Of a stretch of 64,000 bases of DNA, positions 53,517 through 63,830 are shown piece by piece. The notes beneath the pieces are model-generated. The model saw only the letters and a list, made by a program, of their open reading frames with translations. It made no database searches and was not told the origin of the DNA. The translations under genes and the position numbers were made by a program. The first letter of the stretch is position 1. Each line of letters starts with the position of its first letter. Origin of the DNA: Sanderia malayensis (Eukaryota; Cnidaria; Scyphozoa; Semaeostomeae; Pelagiidae); the NCBI GenBank assembly GCA_013076295.1, contig RQOL01000466.1:5809080-5873079 (forward strand), given 5' to 3'.

Positions 53517-54689
53517 CTTATTTGACAGAAAGAAAACAATACTGCTCGCTCAACAGCCAGAAATCTGCAGCAAAGGAAGTAATGTGTAGGATTCCTCAGG
53601 GATCCTGTCTAGGTCCTTTGCTTTTCATACTGTACCTTGACGATTTTGAGGGATGCTTAAATTTCTCAAGCGCTAGCATGTATGCAGATGATACGCATAC
53701 AACGATTGCTTCGGGAAACGTAGAGGAGCTTATAAGAATGACAAAAGAAGAACTCCTTAATATAAGTGATTCGCTTCGAATAAACAAGCTTAGTCCTAAT
53801 CTATCCAAGACTGAATACATGTTGATAGGGCACTCACGTAGGCTCAACGAGTTAGAAGTCTTCCCACCGCTAGAGCTAAACAAATGTGAAATAAAGCGTG
53901 TGGTGAAAACTAAATCTCTCGGAATGATTGTAGATGATGGCCTCCGCTGGAATGACCAGTATAAAGCACTTTTAGGCAAACTAGCGGGTGGCGTATCGTC
54001 TCTAAAGAAGCTCAAGCATATCCTCCCTCAATCAAAACTATGTGATGTCTATCGCGCTCTTTTTGAAAGCCATTTAAGGTATGGCGATGTCATATGGGGG
54101 AGCCTTTCTGCTACCCAGATAGGTCCCCTACAACGTATGCAAAAGAGGGCCATAGACATCATTGAAAGAGCAAGAATAAGAGACAACTGGCATAATAATA
54201 TTTTGAATATCGGGAGTTTAATTCAGCTTGATCGTTCTGTGATGGTTTATAAAATCTTGAATAAAGCTTGCCCCGAAAGCCTATGGGATATGTTTGAGCA
54301 TAGATGCAATCTCTCAAATTATGAAACAAGGAATAGTAGAGACCTTCATATCCCAAAAATAAATCTAGAAAACACAAAGAAAGGCTTTCAGTACTCTAGC
54401 ATCAAAAATTGGAATAGTATTCCAATTGAGATCAGAGAGCTGTCATCGCTACCCGTCTTTAAAAAAACATTAAAAAGACATTTACTGAGCAATGATAACT
54501 CACAATGACCAAAACGACTCCCTGGAAGAACAGTATCGCTTTATTTCATATTTGTATTTACCCTTATTTTAACTTATTTTATGACTTCAGCAATCACTTA
54601 TATTATACTATATTATGTTATTATTATGTATCTTATATCTAAAGCCGAAGGGATATCGCTAAAAAAAATTAAAAAAAAAAAAAAAAAAA
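53517..54689 (+). mobile_element. 5'-truncated LINE inside Copia pol
   Basis: The Copia frame resumes in register sense at 54690 after a run of A, defining the insert. The insert begins within an RT: RIPQGSCLGPLLFILYLDDF, SMYADDTHTT (Y-A-D-D), then KTKSLGMIVDDGLRWNDQ, HLRYGDVIWGS, IQLDRSVMVYKILNKACPES and WNSIPIEIRELSS, to a stop at 54508. The 328-codon frame has no internal stop. The 3' end is a poly(A)-like tract (54660-54689). No clear target duplication is visible. This is a third LINE family in the window, Jockey/CR1-like. Confidence 0.88.
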
Positions 54690-55448
54690 GGTGTGAACTG
54701 AAAGATGTGCTGTTTATACCAGAGCTCTCCTACAACTTACTTCGTGTTTCCAAAATTACAAAAGCAGGAAAGATAGTTTGCTTCTTTTGAATGTGCAATT
54801 TTGGATGGAAATCAGAGAATTATTGCTACAGCAAGTTTAATTGGAAGCCTGTATCAGTTGAATGTTATTGATGGAAAAGAAACTGTTAGTGCTGCTGTGA
54901 CAGATTCAAATGAAGTACTTTGGCATAGACGCTATGGTCATGTTGGATTTAAAGCTTTGGATTTTTTGTGAGCCATGCATTGACGGTAAACATCACAAAA
55001 GTGCATTTCCATCAACTGGTGGGAAAAGAGCAACTGAGATTCTCGAACTAGTGCATAGGGACGTTTGTGGGAAGCTAGATACAAAATCATTAAGTGGATG
55101 TGAATATTTCCTAACATTTATTGATGATAAGTCAAGATTTGCATGGATATATGTGCTGAAGCAGAAGCATTTTCAAAGTTTGTTGAATGGAAAACTATGA
55201 TTGAAAAGGCCACTGGAAAAAGTGGGAAAACACGGCGCTCAGAGAACGGCGGAGAATATATTGCAAATGACTTTGAAAAATACCTGAAAGTCAATGGAAT
55301 ACGTCACCAATTAACTGTACGGAAAACACCAGAGCAGAATGGTGTGGCGGAAAGATTCAATAGGACAATAGTGGAAATGGTTCGAGCTATGTTGTCTGAT
55401 TCAGCTTTAGCAAAGAAGTACTGGGCAGAGGCACTGGCAACAGCATGA
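54690..55448 (+). pseudogene. Copia integrase
   Basis: Opens CELKDVLFIPELSYNLLRVS, then a zinc region (HVGFKALD..., CEPCIDGKHHKSAF), then LVHRDVCGKLDTKSLSG with the first catalytic Asp, FIDDKSRFAWIY, and after a shift near 55150 TRRSENGGEYIANDF, where the second catalytic Asp (normally RSDNGGE) is Glu. QNGVAERFNRTIVEMVRAML supplies the catalytic Glu. A single TGA at 55446-55448 separates it from the RT frame (ALATA, stop, YLRNRSST). Loss of the second Asp together with stops means no integration activity. Confidence 0.85.
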
Positions 55449-57488
55449 TATCTCCGAAACAGAAGCTCAACTTCTGCAGTGAAAGGAATGACACCACACG
55501 AAGCACTGTATGGAGAAAAACCATGTGTGCAAAATCTCAAAATCTTTGGTTGTGATGCATATGCGCATGTGCCTAAAAACGAGAGACGTAAACTTGATGT
55601 AAATGCACAGAGGTGTGTACTTCTTGGGTATGGTACAGAAACTAAAGGTTATCGTTTGCTTAATCAAGAAAGTGGCAAATTATTCTATAGCAGAGATGTT
55701 AAGTTCAATGAATCAAGCCAAAGAAAGCAACCTAAAGAGTTAACAGAAGTCAAAGCTGTAGAGTGTGGAAGGTATACCTTTGAGCTAGAGAGCACTAGTG
55801 AAGAAGATACAGCTGAACAAACTTTTGAGAACCAGACAGGTGAAATCGAGAACTTACGTAGATCAGAAAGATCAAGACGTCCTGCAGATTTTTACGGTGA
55901 AAGAGCTTATATTGCAAATAGTGAGTCAAGTGAGCCAAGAACTGCAGCTGACGCTAGAGCCAGTCCACAAAAGAAAGAGTGGGAAAGTGCCATGAAAAGC
56001 GAAATGAAATCACTAATGCAAAATGAAGTGTGGGACCTTGCTGAGTTGCCAAATGGGAGAAGTGCGGTTGGATGCAAATGGGTGTTCAAGAAAAAGTCTG
56101 ATGCGGAAGGAAATGTTGAACGATACAAAGCAAGGCTTGTAGCACAGGGATTTGCACAGAGATACGGACAAGACTATGATGAAACCTTCTGTCCTGTCGT
56201 GCGGTTTGAATCAGTCCGTACAGTCATAGCCTCAGCTGCAAAATACGGATTAAAGCTACATCAGATGGATATCACTACAGCCTTTTTAAATGGTGACTTG
56301 AAAGAGAGCATATACATGAAGCAACCAGAGGGTTATGGCGTCAAAGGAAAGGAGAATCTTGTATGTAAGCTGAAGAAAAGCTTATATGGGCTCAAACAAT
56401 CGCCCAGGTGCTGGAATGAGGCACTAAATAAACACTTGAAAAAGATGGGTTTTGAGCAAACAAGCAGCGACCCATGTATTTACACTGCGTCAGGAGGAGA
56501 ACTTTTCTTGATTGCAGTGTACGTTGATGATATAATTCTTGCAGGAAGATCATATAAGCGCATGAAAGAAGTCAAAGATGCAATTGCAGAGAAATTTACA
56601 GTCAAAGATCTAGGTGAATTGCATCACTTCCTAGGTGTGAAAGTGATACAAGATAAAGAAAGCAATAGCATCTGGATTGGTCAAGAAACGTATGCAAGAG
56701 AATTGATAAAGAAATTCAAAATGGAAGAATCAAATGCTGTGTCGACACCTATTCAGTTGGGTTCCAATCTTGTAAAAGCGGTTGAAGAAGATGAGTTGTT
56801 TGATCAAGAAATTTACCAATCAGCTGTGGGTAGTTTACTCTACTTGTCTACTAGAACACGTCCTGACATCCACTATGCTGTAAGCAGTGCTACACGTTTC
56901 ACTTCAAAGCCAACAAAGCAGCAGTGGACGGCAGTAAAGAGAATCTTCAAATATCTTAATGGAACGGTCAGTTTTGGATTGTTGTACAGCAAAGACAAAG
57001 AAAAAGAGTGCACTGGATACAGTGATGCCGATTGGGCAGGCGATGTGAATGACAGGAAGTCAACTTCTGGCTTTGTATTTAAGCTTTGTGGCGCTGCAAT
57101 CAGCTGGAGGAGCAAAAAACAGAGTTGTGTAGCTCTCTCTACAGCCGAAGCTGAATACATTGCATTAGCAAGTGCTGCTCAAGAATCTGTATGGCTTCAA
57201 GAGCTGCTATCAAGCATGAAAGAAACAAGTGTGAAACCAGCTACCATCTTTGAAGACAACAAGTCAGCAATTTGTTTGGCAAAAAATCCACAATACCACG
57301 GAAGAGCGAAACATATCGACATAAAACATCATTTTATAAGAGAAAGAGTTCAAGACGGTGATATCAAGCTAGAATTTTGCAAGTCTGAGGACATGATAGC
57401 AGATATGCTGACTAAAGGTTTGAACTTTTATCAATTTGCTAAATTGAGAGAAATGGCAGGATTGAAGAAGAAGCCAAACAGCGAGTGA
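55449..57488 (+). CDS. Copia reverse transcriptase and RNase H
   Basis: Open from after the TGA to 57488 (about 679 codons). GMTPHEALYGEKP ends the integrase; RT runs from GCKWVFKKKSDAEGNVERYK through RLVAQGFAQRYGQDYDETFC, LHQMDITTAFLNGDLKE, KSLYGLKQSPRCWNEAL to FLIAVYVDDIILAG (Y-V-D-D). The connection has DLGELHHFLGVKV and LSTRTRPDIHYAVS. RNase H follows with GYSDADWAGDVNDRKSTSG, LSTAEAEYIALASAAQE and EDNKSAICLAKNP, ending MLTKGL. No lesions are visible in this half, in contrast with gag and integrase. Confidence 0.93.
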   Translation, partial: YLRNRSSTSAVKGMTPHEALYGEKPCVQNLKIFGCDAYAHVPKNERRKLDVNAQRCVLLGYGTETKGYRLLNQESGKLFYSRDVKFNESSQRKQPKELTEVKAVECGRYTFELESTSEEDTAEQTFENQTGEIENLRRSERSRRPADFYGERAYIANSESSEPRTAADARASPQKKEWESAMKSEMKSLMQNEVWDLAELPNGRSAVGCKWVFKKKSDAEGNVERYKARLVAQGFAQRYGQDYDETFCPVVRFESVRTVIASAAKYGLKLHQMDITTAFLNGDLKESIYMKQPEGYGVKGKENLVCKLKKSLYGLKQSPRCWNEALNKHLKKMGFEQTSSDPCIYTASGGELFLIAVYVDDIILAGRSYKRMKEVKDAIAEKFTVKDLGELHHFLGVKVIQDKESNSIWIGQETYARELIKKFKMEESNAVSTPIQLGSNLVKAVEEDELFDQEIYQSAVGSLLYLSTRTRPDIHYAVSSATRFTSKPTKQQWTAVKRIFKYLNGTVSFGLLYSKDKEKECTGYSDADWAGDVNDRKSTSGFVFKLCGAAISWRSKKQSCVALSTAEAEYIALASAAQESVWLQELLSSMKETSVKPATIFEDNKSAICLAKNPQYHGRAKHIDIKHHFIRERVQDGDIKLEFCKSEDMIADMLTKGLNFYQFAKLREMAGLKKKPNSE

Positions 57489-57495
57489 GGAGGAG
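57480..57495 (+). promoter_or_regulatory. Copia polypurine tract
   Basis: AGCGAGTGAGGAGGAG directly before the 3' LTR; it overlaps the pol stop codon. Confidence 0.75.
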
Positions 57496-57717
57496 TGTTG
57501 AAATATTACACTCGCATTGAACTTCTATTGTTTTGTTTTGTTACTATTTTTGATTGACAGCTGAGACTGTGGACTTTTCGACTTCCGTCACATGATATTT
57601 ACAGTTGCTTTTAAGATTTACAATTCTATCACGCTTTATGCTGTTTTCAGTATTAATTATTATGTTATGTTGAATGTTGAGTTTTATCGCTGTGTTATTA
57701 AATATAGATCTGCAACA
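57496..57717 (+). repeat. Copia 3' LTR
   Basis: About 222 bp; differs from the 5' LTR by roughly three substitutions and a one-base indel. Followed by the AGTTA duplication. Confidence 0.92.
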
Positions 57718-57722
57718 AGTTA

Positions 57723-58162
57723 TATCACCTAACATCAACAGTGATATGCCACCTACCTTGGATAAAGAATGAATCTTGGGTATGCATGGAATACGTAGCA
57801 GGCCATAGAAGAGTTGCTTTACGATCCTAAAATGGAAAATGAACACTGACACCATTGCTAAACTGATTAAATCCAATAGCTATGGCAGAATACACAAGAT
57901 TGCGTTGCCAAGCATTATCAAAAACAGCATGAAAGCTTCACCTTTAGTAGCAAATTTCTATGAAAAACGGTGGTCGTGCAATCTCTGTTGCTGTAAAGGT
58001 ATTTTACTGCAGCTTTATATGTACACTCATTCTTTTCCATTTCCAAACGCGTCAGTATCTCGGGTAGCACGAAAAATAAAAAAACTGCCCACGAGCAAGT
58101 GAAAATCGCTCTGCCAGTATGGGGGTATATGTATGACAAAAATCGTCGTACAATACCAAACG
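57723..58162. other. DNA between Copia and the tandem array
   Basis: The minus-strand frame of array unit 1 continues into it (to 58052), adding NTTRRLVLYDDFCHTYTPIL beyond the unit edge. A second minus frame (57876-57720) has no recognised motif. It is probably the 3' part of the array gene. Confidence 0.4.
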
Positions 58163-59927
58163 TCGTGTGGTATTCCATATCCTAAAATGAATTGCATTTT
58201 TCAATTCATCGTATGTCGTATTCGATTGCACTGTTTGTCGTAATGTGTTCTCTTGTCGTAATGAAAGAAAGCCGCTGAGCGTTGAGTCGTCGTGTTGCAA
58301 ACAGCAGACCATGAAATTAGGGCAGATGTTCCATTTGGATGCCTCCGAAGTGAAAAAGCTTATCTGATGGCATCTTGTAATATGTAAACATTTTTGTAAA
58401 ATACTCCGCCATAGCTTCAAAGCGTTCCTCTCATTCCATATGTTTTCCTCTCGTTCCATATGTTTTCCTGAATAGGGTATATTCATGAACTGCATTGTCA
58501 TGAAACATAGACTTGCTTGTCAGTACAGCCGCTATTCTCTCTGATATAAGTGTTCCTGTTTGGAAATTTGTGCGACTTAGCCTGACCTGTTCCATCACTA
58601 ACTCTCTATTTTGCAAGAGGCTCAGTGCAAATGGATCATCGTCAAGTAAGATTTGGCTGTCTCGCTCGCTTTTTTCGTCCATACTACCCACTGTAGAATC
58701 CTCTGCTGTTCTGCCTTCACTTTTGCTATCTTCCATGGTTTCCAAATACACCAAGTCATTTTCAATATTTCTGTATTCGTCAACCAGCCGCCTTATGCAA
58801 TCGAATGAATTTTCCCCATTTCTTAAATATACCTGTGAAATTTTTTTGTCTTTCTCGTCATTTTGTACAAGTGCGGTTTCTATAGGCAGCAGGGCCACAA
58901 GCCGTTTTTTGCCGGTCGTTTGTGCTGCTGATGTTGATAATAGTCTAAAGGCGACCCAAATCCTTACGTCGATCAGTTCTTGTTCTTCTGGTGAGGGAAT
59001 CAATAGCTAGAATCCATAGCTTGACGTATGAGACCATATGCATTTAGGCAGGCGTGTGCACCACAGTCATAGCTATTTACTTGCTTCCGTATTTCGTTGC
59101 TGCTGATAAGGCGCCATTTCTTGACAGAAAATGTGTATTTATGCTCTGCACACTATCGCTTTATGACACGGAATAAGATGAAGAATACTGCTGCCCTTTA
59201 AACATGTAGAGAATCACAGTGGGTGACAACCTTACATTTTGAATATATACCGGCTATTGACCAATGGAAATTTTCTCCTGACGGTGTTCTGTGGTAGATC
59301 AGTACAAGAATTAGATCTTTCGTACGCCAGTTTGCATCAGACATGATACTAAATATTTCTTGTGTTTTTCTCCCATCTTGCAGCAATGTGAACAGATAGG
59401 TTGAGTTGGATGTCATATGTATCTCATCTACTTCATTGCAGAATGCTGGAATGCATTCTTGAATTCACACTTCATTCACCCAGTTACGCCCTGACAATGC
59501 CATGATGTCATATTTTGATATTACTGCAGCACATTTGTCACAATTTTCATCTCTTCCGAGCCAAATATTGATAACTTGATGTTTCGACTTTGGACTCCAA
59601 GGCCCATGGTCGGTCTTTGCCAGCCTTCTGCGTTTCTTCCCGTATGAAGCATCTGTTTTGCATATAGAACAGCAGATACGTACTTTTTCCACCAACACAG
59701 TACTACAGAGCTTGCTTTTGGTAGAAGTTTTGATAACACAAGTATCATCGTCAGTCACCGCGTTGCCAGATTGATCGAATATTGTGCTAACGTAAGGACC
59801 ACTAAACTGGTTTCTTGCTAGCAGATTTGTTACGCCAACAAGTCGGTATGATAGTGGTTCTGGTTCTTTTTGTGGACACACTTGAAGCGCTGCGATGTCT
59901 TCCCGCGTATTCATATTCGTATTCATA
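58163..59927 (-). pseudogene. USP/Ulp1-like gene, tandem unit 1
   Basis: Content as in unit 2: GPY box near 59792, TGA 59465-59467, His codon 59264-59266, Cys codon 59063-59065, acidic frame 59003-58431. This unit is joined to the original 3' sequence (below 58163), while unit 3 keeps the original 5' sequence, the expected outcome of tandem duplication of one internal gene segment. Confidence 0.65.
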
Positions 59928-61692
59928 TCGTGTGGTATTCCATATCCTAAAATGAATTGCATTTTTCAATTCATCGTATGTCGTATTCGATTGCACTGTT
60001 TGTCGTAATGTGTTCTCTTGTCGTAATGAAAGAAAGCCGCTGAGCGTTGAGTCGTCGTGTTGCAAACAGCAGACCATGAAATTAGGGCAGATGTTCCATT
60101 TGGATGCCTCCGAAGTGAAAAAGCTTATCTGATGGCATCTTGTAATATGTAAACATTTTTGTAAAATACTCCGCCATAGCTTCAAAGCGTTCCTCTCATT
60201 CCATATGTTTTCCTCTCGTTCCATATGTTTTCCTGAATAGGGTATATTCATGAACTGCATTGTCATGAAACATAGACTTGCTTGTCAGTACAGCCGCTAT
60301 TCTCTCTGATATAAGTGTTCCTGTTTGGAAATTTGTGCGACTTAGCCTGACCTGTTCCATCACTAACTCTCTATTTTGCAAGAGGCTCAGTGCAAATGGA
60401 TCATCGTCAAGTAAGATTTGGCTGTCTCGCTCGCTTTTTTCGTCCATACTACCCACTGTAGAATCCTCTGCTGTTCTGCCTTCACTTTTGCTATCTTCCA
60501 TGGTTTCCAAATACACCAAGTCATTTTCAATATTTCTGTATTCGTCAACCAGCCGCCTTATGCAATCGAATGAATTTTCCCCATTTCTTAAATATACCTG
60601 TGAAATTTTTTTGTCTTTCTCGTCATTTTGTACAAGTGCGGTTTCTATAGGCAGCAGGGCCACAAGCCGTTTTTTGCCGGTCGTTTGTGCTGCTGATGTT
60701 GATAATAGTCTAAAGGCGACCCAAATCCTTACGTCGATCAGTTCTTGTTCTTCTGGTGAGGGAATCAATAGCTAGAATCCATAGCTTGACGTATGAGACC
60801 ATATGCATTTAGGCAGGCGTGTGCACCACAGTCATAGCTATTTACTTGCTTCCGTATTTCGTTGCTGCTGATAAGGCGCCATTTCTTGACAGAAAATGTG
60901 TATTTATGCTCTGCACACTATCGCTTTATGACACGGAATAAGATGAAGAATACTGCTGCCCTTTAAACATGTAGAGAATCACAGTGGGTGACAACCTTAC
61001 ATTTTGAATATATACCGGCTATTGACCAATGGAAATTTTCTCCTGACGGTGTTCTGTGGTAGATCAGTACAAGAATTAGATCTTTCGTACGCCAGTTTGC
61101 ATCAGACATGATACTAAATATTTCTTGTGTTTTTCTCCCATCTTGCAGCAATGTGAACAGATAGGTTGAGTTGGATGTCATATGTATCTCATCTACTTCA
61201 TTGCAGAATGCTGGAATGCATTCTTGAATTCACACTTCATTCACCCAGTTACGCCCTGACAATGCCATGATGTCATATTTTGATATTACTGCAGCACATT
61301 TGTCACAATTTTCATCTCTTCCGAGCCAAATATTGATAACTTGATGTTTCGACTTTGGACTCCAAGGCCCATGGTCGGTCTTTGCCAGCCTTCTGCGTTT
61401 CTTCCCGTATGAAGCATCTGTTTTGCATATAGAACAGCAGATACGTACTTTTTCCACCAACACAGTACTACAGAGCTTGCTTTTGGTAGAAGTTTTGATA
61501 ACACAAGTATCATCGTCAGTCACCGCGTTGCCAGATTGATCGAATATTGTGCTAACGTAAGGACCACTAAACTGGTTTCTTGCTAGCAGATTTGTTACGC
61601 CAACAAGTCGGTATGATAGTGGTTCTGGTTCTTTTTGTGGACACACTTGAAGCGCTGCGATGTCTTCCCGCGTATTCATATTCGTATTCATA
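59928..61692 (-). pseudogene. USP/Ulp1-like gene, tandem unit 2
   Basis: Same content as unit 3 downstream of 63440, shifted by 1765: GPY box at about 61557, TGA at 61230-61232, His motif near 61029, Cys codon 60828-60830, acidic C-terminal frame 60768-60196. Its N-terminal USP part is replaced by the filler, which would encode MNTNMNT before REDIAALQ. So it cannot form the whole protein alone. Confidence 0.65.
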
Positions 61693-63830
61693 TCGTGTGG
61701 TATTCCATATCCTAAAATGAATTGCATTTTTCAATTCATCGTATGTCGTATTCGATTGCACTGTTTGTCGTAATGTGTTCTCTTGTCGTAATGAAAGAAA
61801 GCCGCTGAGCGTTGAGTCGTCGTGTTGCAAACAGCAGACCATGAAATTAGGGCAGATGTTCCATTTGGATGCCTCCGAAGTGAAAAAGCTTATCTGATGG
61901 CATCTTGTAATATGTAAACATTTTTGTAAAATACTCCGCCATAGCTTCAAAGCGTTCCTCTCATTCCATATGTTTTCCTCTCGTTCCATATGTTTTCCTG
62001 AATAGGGTATATTCATGAACTGCATTGTCATGAAACATAGACTTGCTTGTCAGTACAGCCGCTATTCTCTCTGATATAAGTGTTCCTGTTTGGAAATTTG
62101 TGCGACTTAGCCTGACCTGTTCCATCACTAACTCTCTATTTTGCAAGAGGCTCAGTGCAAATGGATCATCGTCAAGTAAGATTTGGCTGTCTCGCTCGCT
62201 TTTTTCGTCCATACTACCCACTGTAGAATCCTCTGCTGTTCTGCCTTCACTTTTGCTATCTTCCATGGTTTCCAAATACACCAAGTCATTTTCAATATTT
62301 CTGTATTCGTCAACCAGCCGCCTTATGCAATCGAATGAATTTTCCCCATTTCTTAAATATACCTGTGAAATTTTTTTGTCTTTCTCGTCATTTTGTACAA
62401 GTGCGGTTTCTATAGGCAGCAGGGCCACAAGCCGTTTTTTGCCGGTCGTTTGTGCTGCTGATGTTGATAATAGTCTAAAGGCGACCCAAATCCTTACGTC
62501 GATCAGTTCTTGTTCTTCTGGTGAGGGAATCAATAGCTAGAATCCATAGCTTGACGTATGAGACCATATGCATTTAGGCAGGCGTGTGCACCACAGTCAT
62601 AGCTATTTACTTGCTTCCGTATTTCGTTGCTGCTGATAAGGCGCCATTTCTTGACAGAAAATGTGTATTTATGCTCTGCACACTATCGCTTTATGACACG
62701 GAATAAGATGAAGAATACTGCTGCCCTTTAAACATGTAGAGAATCACAGTGGGTGACAACCTTACATTTTGAATATATACCGGCTATTGACCAATGGAAA
62801 TTTTCTCCTGACGGTGTTCTGTGGTAGATCAGTACAAGAATTAGATCTTTCGTACGCCAGTTTGCATCAGACATGATACTAAATATTTCTTGTGTTTTTC
62901 TCCCATCTTGCAGCAATGTGAACAGATAGGTTGAGTTGGATGTCATATGTATCTCATCTACTTCATTGCAGAATGCTGGAATGCATTCTTGAATTCACAC
63001 TTCATTCACCCAGTTACGCCCTGACAATGCCATGATGTCATATTTTGATATTACTGCAGCACATTTGTCACAATTTTCATCTCTTCCGAGCCAAATATTG
63101 ATAACTTGATGTTTCGACTTTGGACTCCAAGGCCCATGGTCGGTCTTTGCCAGCCTTCTGCGTTTCTTCCCGTATGAAGCATCTGTTTTGCATATAGAAC
63201 AGCAGATACGTACTTTTTCCACCAACACAGTACTACAGAGCTTGCTTTTGGTAGAAGTTTTGATAACACAAGTATCATCGTCAGTCACCGCGTTGCCAGA
63301 TTGATCGAATATTGTGCTAACGTAAGGACCACTAAACTGGTTTCTTGCTAGCAGATTTGTTACGCCAACAAGTCGGTATGATAGTGGTTCTGGTTCTTTT
63401 TGTGGACACACTTGAAGCGCTGCGATGTCTTCCCGCGTATAGTGGGACATGAGCGACATATGAGGAGGTTCGCTGCAATTGGAGAAATACATTGTTCCAT
63501 AACATTAGCCGCAACACTGACTTTTAGGCGATTGATAAAGTAGCCAAGGAATTCAAGGCTGTCATACTGATTACTGGTGGAGATTGGATGGCCAGCAACC
63601 TCACACATGCGGAACATTTCGCGTGAAAGTGGTAGAGGCAGACTGTGTTGCGAATATGGCTTCAAGACCTTGCGCAGTGCCGCACAGCGCATGCTGTTGT
63701 TTTTTACTTTCATATTCATTTAACTACTTATTTCATTCATAGTTTGCCTACAGGTACGGCATGCTTTATTAGTCATGTATTTTTTCTTCCTATTGTTATA
63801 CATTGTAGCATTTACGTGATAGCCTCTAAT
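61693..63830 (-). pseudogene. USP-like plus Ulp1/SENP-like protease gene, unit 3 with unique 5' part
   Basis: Minus strand. Unique part (63719-63441): LKPYSQHSLPLPLSREMFRM and SNQYDSLEFLGYFINRLK, the Q-x-D-x-x-E-F-L motif of ubiquitin-specific proteases. No convincing catalytic Cys box precedes it (a weak NATMYNN at about 63800 lacks Cys). In the unit: SYRLVGVTNLLARNQFSGPY, the USP His box with GHY changed to GPY; Cys pairs CCSICK and CDKC; then SKYDIMALSGRNWVNEV, TGA at 62995-62997, IQECIPAFCNE, FTLLQDGRKTQE, NFHWSIAG (His), VVTHCDSL (Asp), KQVNSYDCGAHACLNAYGL (Gln and Cys at 62593-62595): a C48/Ulp1 core. An unassigned acidic domain (62533-61961) ends it. Stops could partly be introns (for example GTTTAA to TTCTGTCAAG between the Asp and Cys motifs). 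Confidence 0.65.

Larger units (their letters stand above)
52132..57717 (+). mobile_element. Complete Ty1/Copia LTR retrotransposon carrying a LINE
   Basis: LTRs of about 221 bp (TGTTGA...CAACA) at both ends, target duplication AGTTA at 52127-52131 and 57718-57722, primer-binding site, gag, protease, integrase, RT and RNase H in Copia order. About four differences between the LTRs indicate an older insertion than the BEL element. A LINE fragment splits the protease from the integrase. Confidence 0.95.
58163..63440. repeat. Tandem array, three units of 1765 bp
   Basis: The word TCGTGTGGTATTCCATATCC starts units at 58163, 59928 and 61693. The units are identical wherever compared. Units 1 and 2 end with CGCGTATTCATATTCGTATT plus CATA; unit 3 instead runs from CGCGTAT into unique sequence at 63441. 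Junctions thus carry a 17-nt filler made of two CGTATTCATAT-like copies. Confidence 0.95.

Noticed and set aside
58513..59010. 165-codon plus-strand ORF, repeated at 60278 and 62043
   Set aside because: It is the antisense shadow of the acidic C-terminal minus-strand frame in each tandem unit; its Ser-rich composition mirrors the Asp/Glu codons opposite.
59465..59467. TGA in the Ulp1 core read as selenocysteine
   Set aside because: The position falls in a helix where homologues have ordinary residues, not at an active-site Cys, and the local sequence looks like a small indel of a V-N-D-E-V segment.
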